A DNA stretch of 44,289 nucleotides. Source: Bacillota bacterium (GTDB lineage: Bacteria; Bacillota; Clostridia; Christensenellales; Christensenellaceae). A program made the position numbers and the translations under genes. Shown here piece after piece: positions 33,776 through 41,996 of the stretch. Numbering within the stretch: the stretch's first letter is position 1; every line of letters starts with the position of its first letter. The DNA lies in the NCBI GenBank assembly GCA_023393165.1, contig JAEWMJ010000052.1, positions 1 to 44,289 of the forward strand, read 5' to 3'. Under the pieces are notes generated by a model. The model was not told where the DNA came from and did no database searches. It saw nothing but the letters and a program-made list of their open reading frames with translations.

Positions 33776-35272
33776 TTAACTCACCTCTAACGAATGTTTT
33801 ATAATATTTTCTTCGGTTATATCGCCGTTCTCAAATTCCCCTCTGATCTGCCCGTCGCGCACCACCAAAACACGGTCGCAGAGAGAAACGACTTCGGGCA
33901 TATCCGAGGATACGACAACAAATGATTTTCCCTGGCTGGTTAAATCATGCAAGAGCTTATAAATTTCAAATTTTGCGTTTACATCAATACCTTTTGTAGG
34001 CTCATCCAGAAACATGATGTCAAATCCTTTATGCAGCCATTTTGCAAGTATCACTTTTTGCTGGTTGCCTCCAGAAAGCATGCCGGTGACCTTGTGAATA
34101 CTGGATGTTTTTATATTCAGCTTTTCCACATATTCGCAGGCTACGTTTTTTTCTCCATTCAGGTCGATCAATCCGCTCTTTTTAGGCAGCCTTAAAAAAG
34201 TAATATTGGCTAGCACGGACAGAGGTAGGATTAAACCGGATTTCTGGCGGTCTTCGCTGATAAAACCGATTGAATTTTTTATAGAATCAATTGGAACATT
34301 GATCTGCATCTGTTTTCCGTGCAGGTAAAATTCGCCGGCGTATTTTTTGTCCAGACCATAAATCGCCCGGATGATCTCCGATCTTCCGGCGCCTACCATT
34401 CCCGTTATGCCCAGAATTTCGCCGCGGCGAAGTTTAAAACTGATAGAGGGTGAATCCTGTTTCAGCCTCAGGTTTTTAACTTCGAACACCGTTTCTCCCG
34501 GATTGGATTGCTCTCTCTTATAGAACAAATCCACCGGCCGTCCGACCATGTCGCATGTCAGTTTTCCAAGGTCGACGTCCTTTTTGCTGTTGTCGTAACA
34601 GGACACCAGTTTTCCGTCCCTCAGTACCGACACGACATCGGCAACCTGTTTGATTTCCTTTAAATGATGCGAGATATAAATAATACCCATTCCTTTTTGA
34701 CTGATTCTTTTTACCAAACCAAGAACCATTTCCGTATCGTTCATATTGAACATGGCTGTGGGTTCATCCATGATCAATACTTTCGGGTTGGGTGCGAGCG
34801 CTTTTAATATTTTTACCAGCTGCTGCTCGGCCGCCGTTAAATTCTCCACCTTCTCTTTCGGATCAAGCGTTATAGCAAGTTCGTCCATCAGTTCGCGCAC
34901 CGCATTGCAGGTTTTTCTGAATGAAAAAAAGCCCCACGTCGTATACCTGGCGTCAGTAATAACATTTTCCGCTATTGATAGCTGCGGAACCAGAATAATT
35001 TCCTGATGGATCACCTCGATCCCGTTTTGCCTGGCAATCAGCGGCGAGTAATGTTTATAATGATGTCCTCCAATAATGACCGATCCTTCTTCCGGGATAT
35101 AGGAACCGGATAATATTTTTATGAGGGTAGATTTCCCAGCCCCGTTTTCTCCGCAGAGGCCGTGTATTTGTCCTTGATAAAGCGCAATTGAAACGCCGTC
35201 CAGAACCTTATTGCCTCCGAATATTTTTGTGATTCCTTTTGCTTCTATAAGCAGTTCCCTTGAATTTTCCAT
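33776..35272 (-). CDS. Sugar ABC transporter ATP-binding protein, duplicated (RbsA class)
   Basis: A 498-residue ATPase with two nucleotide-binding domains. Domain 1 has GENGAGKST at 41-49, the degenerate signature LTAAEQQ and LIMDEPTA. Domain 2 has GMVGAGRSE, LSGGNQQKV and FLDEPTKGID. The ATG at 35272 (MENSREL) has AGGGGGA about 8 nt upstream; a longer frame to 35329 overlaps a stem-loop and is not supported. It is the energy-coupling subunit for the permease encoded next. Confidence 0.92.
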   Translation of the reverse strand: MENSRELLIEAKGITKIFGGNKVLDGVSIALYQGQIHGLCGENGAGKSTLIKILSGSYIPEEGSVIIGGHHYKHYSPLIARQNGIEVIHQEIILVPQLSIAENVITDARYTTWGFFSFRKTCNAVRELMDELAITLDPKEKVENLTAAEQQLVKILKALAPNPKVLIMDEPTAMFNMNDTEMVLGLVKRISQKGMGIIYISHHLKEIKQVADVVSVLRDGKLVSCYDNSKKDVDLGKLTCDMVGRPVDLFYKREQSNPGETVFEVKNLRLKQDSPSISFKLRRGEILGITGMVGAGRSEIIRAIYGLDKKYAGEFYLHGKQMQINVPIDSIKNSIGFISEDRQKSGLILPLSVLANITFLRLPKKSGLIDLNGEKNVACEYVEKLNIKTSSIHKVTGMLSGGNQQKVILAKWLHKGFDIMFLDEPTKGIDVNAKFEIYKLLHDLTSQGKSFVVVSSDMPEVVSLCDRVLVVRDGQIRGEFENGDITEENIIKHSLEVS

Positions 35273-35294
35273 TGCGGCATTCCCCCTAAAAGCT

Positions 35295-35331
35295 GCGTGC
35301 GCAAACCGGCGCGCCACCGGTTTGCACACGC
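35295..35331 (-). promoter_or_regulatory. Long intercistronic stem-loop after the second RbsB-class gene
   Basis: Fifteen-base arms with a 7-nt loop. In the minus-strand RNA (5' arm GCGTGUGCAAACCGG, 3' arm CCGGUUUGCGCACGC) all positions pair, one as G-U; on the plus strand that pair is a mismatch, so the structure favours the transcribed strand. It lies 30 nt after the binding-protein stop and lacks a U-run. Likely protects or attenuates the transcript, as at 2703 and 18352. Confidence 0.6.
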
Positions 35332-35362
35332 AAATATCGCTCTTGCTATTTCCGAATGTTCG

Positions 35363-36430
35363 TTATTTTAGTCCGCCAATGGCGTCAATGACTTTTTGGC
35401 CCGGATCCCACGGGACGATTTCATCGATGTTGTCTTTGGTTGCAGGTATCAGCGGAACCTTTGTCAGCGCTTCAACCTTCTGACCTTTAACCAGCTGATA
35501 CAGTTTTTTCGCCGTCAACATACCCTGAAAAGACACCGGCGCACTCATCGTTGCCGTTAAATCTCCCGATTTGAGCATTTCGATACCCTCCGGGCTTCCA
35601 CCGGTCGCTACGATCGGATATTTTCCTTTTAATCCGGCCGCATCCAGCGCTTTGATAACACCCTGCGCGATCTGCTCATTGTTGGCGAATATTACATCAA
35701 ATTCTATACCAGCCTGAATCACGTTCTGTGTAACGTTCATCGCTTCTTCGGCGGTCCAATTTGTGGGCTGCGAGTCAACCATGGTGGTTTTGGCTCCATC
35801 CTTGATCGCGGCATTGACACCATCAGTGTAAGGTTCGGTGATATTCATTCCGGGCTGTCCCATGATGTACACAAATTTTGAATCGGGATATGTTTTGCCT
35901 ATATAATCCGCAACCGCATAGCCGATATCGTAGTAAGTGCAGGCTGTAACCGAATCCCTGTCAACAGTATCCGCCGGAACGGCATTTTCAAACACAACAG
36001 GTATCCCGGCATCTCTTGCCATCTGGGCCACGCGGGCATCAAGATCGGGGCTGAACGAGTATACGGAAACACCGTTTACGCCCTGCGAAATCAGGTCTTC
36101 CATTCCCGCCAGAACTTTTTCCATGTTATTCTGCGCGTCAATAACTACCGGTTCCACTCCCAATTGCTGGCATGCATACTCAAAATTCTGCACGCCGTAA
36201 TTCACCCATTCAATCGATCTGTCATGCGCAATCTCGCCGAATTTCAGTTTTTCCTCCGTTCCGGCTTCAGCTGCGGGCGCCGAAGCAGTTTCTGATTCCT
36301 TTACGGCCGCGGTTGATGCATCCTGTGTCGCGCTTTCGGACTCCGTTGTCTGCGCTGTCTGTGAACATGCTGTAAATGCGAAGGCTACAACTGCTACAAG
36401 AAGAATAATCAACATCTTTCTCATTTTCAT
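35363..36430 (-). CDS. Sugar ABC transporter substrate-binding lipoprotein (RbsB class)
   Basis: A 355-residue Peripla_BP_4 protein. The lipobox FTAC gives Cys22, followed by a Ser/Thr/Ala/Glu linker to about residue 58. The binding domain has QGVNGVSVYSFSPD, FANNEQIAQGVIKALD and PIVATGGSPEG. GGAGG lies 9 nt before the ATG at 36430. It supplies the RbsA/RbsC-like ATPase and permease encoded next. From the deacetylase and NagB-like genes in the same operon I infer an amino-sugar-containing ligand, but ribose-class proteins bind many monosaccharides and related compounds. Confidence 0.9.
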   Translation of the reverse strand: MKMRKMLIILLVAVVAFAFTACSQTAQTTESESATQDASTAAVKESETASAPAAEAGTEEKLKFGEIAHDRSIEWVNYGVQNFEYACQQLGVEPVVIDAQNNMEKVLAGMEDLISQGVNGVSVYSFSPDLDARVAQMARDAGIPVVFENAVPADTVDRDSVTACTYYDIGYAVADYIGKTYPDSKFVYIMGQPGMNITEPYTDGVNAAIKDGAKTTMVDSQPTNWTAEEAMNVTQNVIQAGIEFDVIFANNEQIAQGVIKALDAAGLKGKYPIVATGGSPEGIEMLKSGDLTATMSAPVSFQGMLTAKKLYQLVKGQKVEALTKVPLIPATKDNIDEIVPWDPGQKVIDAIGGLK

Positions 36431-36501
36431 TTGTTTTTTCCTCCATTTTAACTTATTTAAGGTTTTTCACCAAAAATACTTTTTCGTCATACAGTACGTT
36501 T

Positions 36502-38622
36502 TTATCTGAATAATTGTCCCAATACGTCAATGGGCACTTCGTTCATGGGCATACCGTTCGGGTTAAAAAGAGTGTCTCCTTCGATGTTTTTGCCAAATAC
36601 CGCGCCTTCCTTGACAGCCGCATGAAGGTTTCTTGGTGAAACAGAATCTCCGATATTCACTGTTTTAATTCCACCTTCCATTAATTCCTTATAAAACCCG
36701 TCGTTCGGTTTCTGCAAACAGGTAACCACCGTGTCGATATCCAGTACCGTCTGGTTGAATTGCTTATCCTGCACAGTTACTCTTCCTTCGGCGACCTCCA
36801 ACACGGTCGTACCTTCCAGCACTTTTACGGAATATTTATAAGGTTTGTAATGAAGCGCTTCCGCTTCCTGCCTCTCAAAATGCTTTCTGGCGACATACAT
36901 ATGAATCATTTCCACGCGGGATGCAAACTGCGGATTCTCCGTCACAGCCGTAACGTCTTTGCCTATGGAAGCCAGGAACTGTACAGTATCGGCTGCCGCA
37001 TAATGGTCGCCCCATACAAGAACCTTCTCTCCCAACCTGGGCATTTTCCTGCCGCCCGGATTAAATTCGCATGTAACCTTGGGGCAGACCAGCACATCTT
37101 CGAAGCGGACGATTTTGTCCGCGTTCCCAAAAACCTTGGGTACGTAAGAATTGGCGCCTGTTGCATTTACTACTACGTCAAACCCTTTCAAATCTTCTAT
37201 GGAAGGTCTGCAGTTAAGCTTGACCTTTACATTTGATATTTTTTTGATCTGTCCGCGAATCCAATCGGCGTACCATTTCATTTTTTCTTTGCCCGGCACC
37301 AGGCAGCATCCCAGAATAGCGCCGCCAAGCTCGCCGCTTTTTTCAAATATCGTCACATGGTGTCCTCTGATTGCCGCGTGCCTGGCTGCTTCCATGCCTC
37401 CCGGACCGCCTCCCACGACTGCGATATTGCACGATTTCTTTGCCCGTTCCATTCTGGCGAAGCTTTGGTCACCGCAGGACGGATTGATCGCACAGGTTAC
37501 TTCCTTCTTGGCCATATGCGATTCCTGCCAGCAGCCGGTCAGACAGGATATGCATTTTCTGATATCGTCCAGCTTCCCGTATTTTACTTTAGCAGGCCAA
37601 TACGGATCGCATAATAGCTGCCTGGACAGGCCGATCATATCGGCCGATTTGTTTTTCAGCACCTGTTCGCAGTATTCGGGTGTACGGAACGTATGGCTGA
37701 TAATAACGGGGATGGATACATTCTGCTTAATGGCTTCGGAAGAATCCACCGTCCATCCCTCCGGATAATACATAGGGTCAAATCCGGCGCCCGGGCTTTC
37801 CTGAACGCATTGGCTGAGATCCAGTGCTGCTACGCCTGCCAGTTCCAGCACTTTGGCAACTTCAATCGATTCTTTGATCTCCCGTCCGCCTTCAACCCAT
37901 TCGTCCGCGGAATATCTGACCAAAACAGGATAATCCCGCCCGCATTTCCGCTGTATGGAAGAGATGATCTCCAATATAAACCGCATTCTGTTTTCAAAAT
38001 TCCCGCCATAGCAGTCGGTGCGGCGGTTTAAATATGGACTCATAAACTGGGAAATGAGATAGCCGTGCGCAGCGTGGAGCTGCACCGAATCAAACCCCGC
38101 CTGTTTACAGCGCCATGCCGCGTCTGAAAACTTGCCGACTAGATCAATGATTTCTTCGGATGTCATCTGCTTTACGGCTTTGCCTTTTGCTTCTTCGTTT
38201 TCATAAATGATTTCATGGCTTTGAGACCAGGGTATGCGCATAACCATATCGCTGGCCGAATACACCGGATATCTGGGCATCGCTCCCTGACGGCCCGGAT
38301 GCTGAAGCTGTATACACGTTTTTGCGCCATACCGCCTCATGCTGTCTGCCAGCCTGGCCAGCGCGGGAATGTATTCGTCGCTGTCGGCCACCACACAATT
38401 TACCGTGGATTTTCCCGTCACTTTATCGGGCGTGGTAGCGCCCACGATTATCAGTCCGGTACCGCCTTTCGCAATCTGCGCATGATGGTAGATATCGCGT
38501 TCGCTCGCCTCGCCTGTGGAATAGGATGCACCTGCGTCTGTGGCAACGTGGCAGATCCTATTGGGTACCGTCATATTTCCTATCTGAATAGGTTCAAATA
38601 TGTATTTAAACTCTTCCGGCAT
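36502..38622 (-). CDS. NADH:flavin oxidoreductase, OYE/FadH/BaiCD-type Fe-S flavoprotein
   Basis: A 706-residue three-part flavoenzyme. Residues 1-350 form an FMN-binding Old Yellow Enzyme barrel (HAAHGYLISQFMSPYLNRRTD is diagnostic). Cys357, Cys360, Cys364 and Cys377 form the [4Fe-4S] site. The C-terminal half binds FAD/NAD(P)H, with GGGPGG at 404-409. 2,4-Dienoyl-CoA reductase FadH (about 671), BaiCD/BaiH and trimethylamine dehydrogenase share this plan. Members reduce activated C=C bonds or oxidise amines. AAGGAGG precedes the ATG at 38622. The gene lies between the NagB-like and binding-protein genes, an unusual place for this family. Its role, perhaps on an unsaturated or amine-bearing sugar derivative, is open. 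Confidence 0.9.
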   Translation of the reverse strand: MPEEFKYIFEPIQIGNMTVPNRICHVATDAGASYSTGEASERDIYHHAQIAKGGTGLIIVGATTPDKVTGKSTVNCVVADSDEYIPALARLADSMRRYGAKTCIQLQHPGRQGAMPRYPVYSASDMVMRIPWSQSHEIIYENEEAKGKAVKQMTSEEIIDLVGKFSDAAWRCKQAGFDSVQLHAAHGYLISQFMSPYLNRRTDCYGGNFENRMRFILEIISSIQRKCGRDYPVLVRYSADEWVEGGREIKESIEVAKVLELAGVAALDLSQCVQESPGAGFDPMYYPEGWTVDSSEAIKQNVSIPVIISHTFRTPEYCEQVLKNKSADMIGLSRQLLCDPYWPAKVKYGKLDDIRKCISCLTGCWQESHMAKKEVTCAINPSCGDQSFARMERAKKSCNIAVVGGGPGGMEAARHAAIRGHHVTIFEKSGELGGAILGCCLVPGKEKMKWYADWIRGQIKKISNVKVKLNCRPSIEDLKGFDVVVNATGANSYVPKVFGNADKIVRFEDVLVCPKVTCEFNPGGRKMPRLGEKVLVWGDHYAAADTVQFLASIGKDVTAVTENPQFASRVEMIHMYVARKHFERQEAEALHYKPYKYSVKVLEGTTVLEVAEGRVTVQDKQFNQTVLDIDTVVTCLQKPNDGFYKELMEGGIKTVNIGDSVSPRNLHAAVKEGAVFGKNIEGDTLFNPNGMPMNEVPIDVLGQLFR

Positions 38623-38656
38623 TATAAAGGCCTCCTTTTCCGGCTTTATCTTTTAG

Positions 38657-39607
38657 TTAATTGCATTCAGGCACAAGCGGACCTTCCAGCTCTTTTACCA
38701 CAAAAAATTTTCCGGGCAGCGTCGGCATCCAGCTGGAGGGAACCCAAATATCCGGGCCGTATTTCAAGGTGACAAAAAACGTCATACCCTGCCAGTTCAT
38801 GCCCCTGCCTACAACACCGTCCACGCCCCCTATACAGTAATCCGAATTAAGGAACAATCCGGGGCCGATCGTGTTTGCCCGGGCCGGAATTAACGTCACC
38901 CTGCTTTTAAAGCTGATCAGGGAGTTCTGTTCAATGGTCATGGGATGAAGCTTTGCTCCCACTCTGTAGCAGTCCTTTTTCCAGTCTTCGGCGCTCTTGT
39001 AATCGGCGGCAAAATGCGGTTCCCAAAATGCGATATGAAAACATCTCCCAATTCCGTATATGGTGATCAGCTCCCCGCCTCCGTCTTTAATTGCCTTGAT
39101 TTTTTCGGGATATTGCGGCAGATTGTATCTCGTTGCGAAATTCCGCTGATCCTTAGGTATCGTAAGTTTTCCAAGAGGACCGTAAAACGATTTCTCCATC
39201 GCATTCTGGAAAGCGCCCGGATCATCGGACGGCAGCGTATTGCCCTCGGAATCCGACCATTCATCCATGTTAAAGCCCCATACATGACCGCAGGAGCAAT
39301 TCCAGTCTTTCAGAAAATAAACAGCCCATTTATACATTCCCATCGGGCCTACCGAAAAGATAAGGGCCAGCTTTTTCCCCTCGTCCCTGGTGCGTTTGAT
39401 CTGCTTGGCAATCTCGTACCCCATCTGCATGTTGAAGGAAGCTACGTCTTCGCACTCTTCGGCTATGAACCTGTCGTTCCAGTGCGACCGCCTGTCCAGA
39501 GCATGTTCCGGAGGCGTCGCGCAGCAATCCTCAATTCTCTGCAGATCCCAGCCTGCAGGAAAAAATCCATCCAGATGAGAACCCTTGATTGTGTCCATCA
39601 TATTCAT
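38657..39607 (-). CDS. NagB-like glucosamine-6-phosphate isomerase/deaminase homologue with altered active site
   Basis: A 316-residue NagB/RpiA-fold protein. GFNMDEW (112-118) matches FNMDEY of E. coli NagB, keeping Asp115 (Asp72). GIGRCFHIAFWEP (185-197) aligns with GVGNDGHIAFNEP, so His191 and Glu196 match His143 and Glu148 but Cys189 replaces Asp141. The phosphate loop (LPTGGTP in NagB) is replaced by FSVGPMG (84-90). It is about 50 residues longer than NagB. The ATG at 39607 has AAGGAGG 9 nt upstream; a longer frame starts in the previous gene. It sits between the PIG-L and flavoprotein genes. A modified deaminase or isomerase acting on an unphosphorylated or unusual amino sugar is a reasonable guess, not proven. 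Confidence 0.78.
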   Translation of the reverse strand: MNMMDTIKGSHLDGFFPAGWDLQRIEDCCATPPEHALDRRSHWNDRFIAEECEDVASFNMQMGYEIAKQIKRTRDEGKKLALIFSVGPMGMYKWAVYFLKDWNCSCGHVWGFNMDEWSDSEGNTLPSDDPGAFQNAMEKSFYGPLGKLTIPKDQRNFATRYNLPQYPEKIKAIKDGGGELITIYGIGRCFHIAFWEPHFAADYKSAEDWKKDCYRVGAKLHPMTIEQNSLISFKSRVTLIPARANTIGPGLFLNSDYCIGGVDGVVGRGMNWQGMTFFVTLKYGPDIWVPSSWMPTLPGKFFVVKELEGPLVPECN

Positions 39608-39632
39608 AATTCTTTTCCTCCTTGTTGATTTT

Positions 39633-40472
39633 TTAAATACTTTTAAATTTAAACATTCTGTCGCAGTGCCCGCCGGCACCGTAATATTCCTTTAATTGTT
39701 CATCCCGCGCGGCAATTCCCAGATGGTACACATCATCCACCTGGCTGGGATAATGTGCAAAAGCAAGCTTTAAGACTTCTTCCGGATGATGCGGATATCC
39801 AACGTCCTCCAGACGATATTTCTCAATAAAATCGGTCGTCTGCTGCGTTTCTTCATCATTCAGCAGTCCGGCATAGGGCTTATCTTCGGCAAAGTAAAAC
39901 GTAGCTCTTACGCTGCCCCCCAATTCGGCAATCGTACGGACGCCCGCTTCCCGAACGATAAAATGGTCGATATGCCCTTTCATGGCAAGGGGCAGAACAA
40001 TTGCCGTGTCTTCCTGAACTGCAATTTCCATAATGCACGCCTGGATCCTGTTTAATATCGCCCAATCGTATCGATCCATTGTTTCATAGCTGCCGTATGC
40101 CATTTCCATTTCGCCCTCTCCTTCCCGGAAAACTTTTCCGCGAACCTGGCTCTCCTCTTCGCCCATTACCCGATAGCAATATGCATGCGCGCCCAGCAGA
40201 TCGTCCAGGCATTGCAGATCCTCGATAAAGCGGATTCCGGTGGCAAACTGTACGCGCTTTAAGCTCCGATCCTTATTGCCCGCCACGTCCCTTTCCTGGT
40301 AGTTCGAACGGGAAAAAGTGCTGATGTTTGTAAATTTCTTTGTCTTCAGCAGATCCTTTTCCTTCATTTCCAAAACATAACCGCCCAAAAAGAATAGAAA
40401 ATCGTCGTAATGCGGGGATACGCATATTATGTTTTTTTCCGGAATAACATTTTTAACATCGTTAATAAACAT
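39633..40472 (-). CDS. PIG-L family N-acetyl deacetylase
   Basis: A 279-residue cytoplasmic protein of the PIG-L/LmbE zinc hydrolase family. The N-terminal PHYDD (20-24) corresponds to the catalytic PHxDD and the second His site is GHIDH (166-170). Known members remove acetyl groups from N-acetylglucosamine conjugates such as GlcNAc-PI, the mycothiol precursor and diacetylchitobiose. I moved the start to ATG 40472, because GAGGA directly abuts the ATG at 40481 but is 9 nt from 40472. It is the first enzyme of the operon and precedes the NagB-like gene by 25 bp, which suggests deacetylation followed by deamination or isomerisation of an amino sugar. Confidence 0.85.
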   Translation of the reverse strand: MFINDVKNVIPEKNIICVSPHYDDFLFFLGGYVLEMKEKDLLKTKKFTNISTFSRSNYQERDVAGNKDRSLKRVQFATGIRFIEDLQCLDDLLGAHAYCYRVMGEEESQVRGKVFREGEGEMEMAYGSYETMDRYDWAILNRIQACIMEIAVQEDTAIVLPLAMKGHIDHFIVREAGVRTIAELGGSVRATFYFAEDKPYAGLLNDEETQQTTDFIEKYRLEDVGYPHHPEEVLKLAFAHYPSQVDDVYHLGIAARDEQLKEYYGAGGHCDRMFKFKSI

Positions 40473-40495
40473 ACTCTTCATTCCTCATTATTCTT

Positions 40496-40511
40496 TTTAC
40501 GTATTTGTAAA
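40496..40511. promoter_or_regulatory. Candidate ROK operator A (TTTAC-N6-GTAAA)
   Basis: Perfect 5-bp inverted repeat TTTAC-N6-GTAAA, 24-39 nt before the deacetylase start. Related sites with a 5-nt spacer occur at 40606, 40690 and in front of the ROK gene (41997). Confidence 0.35.
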
Positions 40512-40530
40512 TTTTTAAATAGAAATTACT

Positions 40531-40559
40531 TTTGTTTTTATAGATACTATAAAAACAAA
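40531..40559. promoter_or_regulatory. Perfect 13-bp inverted repeat before the deacetylase operon
   Basis: Arms TTTGTTTTTATAG and CTATAAAAACAAA with a 3-nt centre (ATA). On the minus strand TATCTA lies 18 bp from TTGATG (about 40547-40576) and could form the promoter, so the dyad would overlap the -10. It lacks a GC stem and is more like an operator than a terminator. The regulator could be the ROK protein encoded upstream. Confidence 0.5.
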
Positions 40560-40605
40560 TTTTGCATCAAAGTTTAAATGTTTTATGCTTGTTGTTGGAT
40601 ATATT

Positions 40606-40620
40606 ATTACACGCTGTAAA
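40606..40620. promoter_or_regulatory. Candidate ROK operator B (ATTAC-N5-GTAAA)
   Basis: ATTAC-ACGCT-GTAAA; four of five arm pairs match. It shares the 12-bp word CTGTAAATATAT with site C (40699-40710), suggesting a repeated regulatory sequence in this 264-bp gap. Confidence 0.4.
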
Positions 40621-40689
40621 TATATTGTCAATATATAAATTGGTATTTATCGATAATTCTTCATTTTAATTAAAAATATTTGATTATTC

Positions 40690-40704
40690 TTTTCATACTG
40701 TAAA
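40690..40704. promoter_or_regulatory. Candidate ROK operator C (TTTTC-N5-GTAAA)
   Basis: TTTTC-ATACT-GTAAA; four of five arm pairs match and the CTGTAAATATAT word is shared with site B. It lies about 35 bp after the ROK stop codon. Confidence 0.35.
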
Positions 40705-40736
40705 TATATGGGCAAAAAAATTGCTTTGTTCTTTAT

Positions 40737-41981
40737 TTAATTTGATCCGGCTTCATCTTCAAGTATTCGTTTTACAAGAATACTATTGTACACATATTTC
40801 TTGAGCAGCTGTATGCCGCCGAAAAGCTGCGCGTTTTCCCCCTCCGTACTTAATCGGATATCCAAGTCGTAAAACAGTATTTTTTTCATATAATGCTTGA
40901 TTCTGGACAAGACCACCGTATTATCGCCGTTTAATTCGCCCCCCAGAATAATCAGTTCCGGGTCAAGTATCACCCCAAGGTTAATAATGGCCATTGTCCA
41001 CATTTTCATGGTTTCGTCAAACACTTCTGTAACATCCATATCCTGCTCCAAAACCGCACGCTCTATCATTTCGAGATCTATTTCCCTTTTACTGCTTTTC
41101 AGCAATATCTGGCGCATGATTTGCGCGCGGCCTTTGCTCATCAGCGCGTCGATTCTTTCAATCAGTGTCCCGATACCGGCCATACGCTCCAAAAAGCCCT
41201 CATCCCCCTCATAACTTTGATCGAAGTTATGGATATCCACCAAGATATCTCCGACTTCGCCCGCGAAGCTGTTCTTCCCGGTATAAAGCTTTCCGTCGAG
41301 AATGATACCTGCGCCTATGCCCCTGTACTTGGTAAAATCAATATATATTAGATTAGACCGGTCAAAATGACTGTGAATGTGTTCTCCTACCGCACTCAGA
41401 CGCGCTTCGTTATGGATGATGACGGGTATTCCCAGCGCGTCATGCATATAGTCAAACAGATTAACGCCTTCAAAATGATAAATATTCGGGATTCTTTTGA
41501 TAATTTTATTTTTTTCATCCACAAACCCGGGAACAGCGATACTCGCCGCAATCAGTTTCTTGTAATTTTTTTTATTTTTTACAAGGGAATCCTTACAAGC
41601 CTTTATTCTTAGGATAAATTCGTCGATGGTAATATCCCGCATGATTTCAACCGTATTGGTGCCAAGAATATTACCGCATAAATCTGTGATATATCCTTTA
41701 ATGAAATCCGCTCCCATATAGAAATGCAGCAGATACCCGTACTTATTATTCAGGCTGAAAACATCCGGATGCCTTCCCATTTCAGTAATTTCTTTACCCT
41801 TTGAAATAACAAGATTCAAATTTTTCAAAAGAACAAGCGTACGGCTGACGGTAGCAATGCTGAGCCCGGTGGCTGCAACGATATCCGCCGCCATAGCTTC
41901 GCCCGAGTTGATGATATGGTTCAGAATAATCAGAATGTTTTTATTTTTTTCAGAAATATTGAGCGTATTAATATCTAACAT
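40737..41981 (-). CDS. ROK-family transcriptional regulator (NagC/XylR type)
   Basis: A 414-residue regulator. An N-terminal winged helix-turn-helix (about 10-70: MAADIVAATGLSIATVSRTL) is followed by a ROK sugar-kinase-like domain (GIGAGIILDGKLYTG, FAGEVGDI). The CxCGxxGCxE zinc motif usual after GE(I/V)GH is missing here (GDILVDIHNFDQ), and the kinase Asp region reads IHNEARLSAVGEH, so it is a binding protein rather than a kinase. I chose the ATG at 41981, which starts at the family's N-terminus; the ribosome binding site is weak, and a TTG at 42053 has none. It precedes the PIG-L operon on the same strand and probably represses it, with an amino sugar or derivative as inducer. Confidence 0.85.
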   Translation of the reverse strand: MLDINTLNISEKNKNILIILNHIINSGEAMAADIVAATGLSIATVSRTLVLLKNLNLVISKGKEITEMGRHPDVFSLNNKYGYLLHFYMGADFIKGYITDLCGNILGTNTVEIMRDITIDEFILRIKACKDSLVKNKKNYKKLIAASIAVPGFVDEKNKIIKRIPNIYHFEGVNLFDYMHDALGIPVIIHNEARLSAVGEHIHSHFDRSNLIYIDFTKYRGIGAGIILDGKLYTGKNSFAGEVGDILVDIHNFDQSYEGDEGFLERMAGIGTLIERIDALMSKGRAQIMRQILLKSSKREIDLEMIERAVLEQDMDVTEVFDETMKMWTMAIINLGVILDPELIILGGELNGDNTVVLSRIKHYMKKILFYDLDIRLSTEGENAQLFGGIQLLKKYVYNSILVKRILEDEAGSN

Positions 41982-41996
41982 GGAAACCCAACCTTT

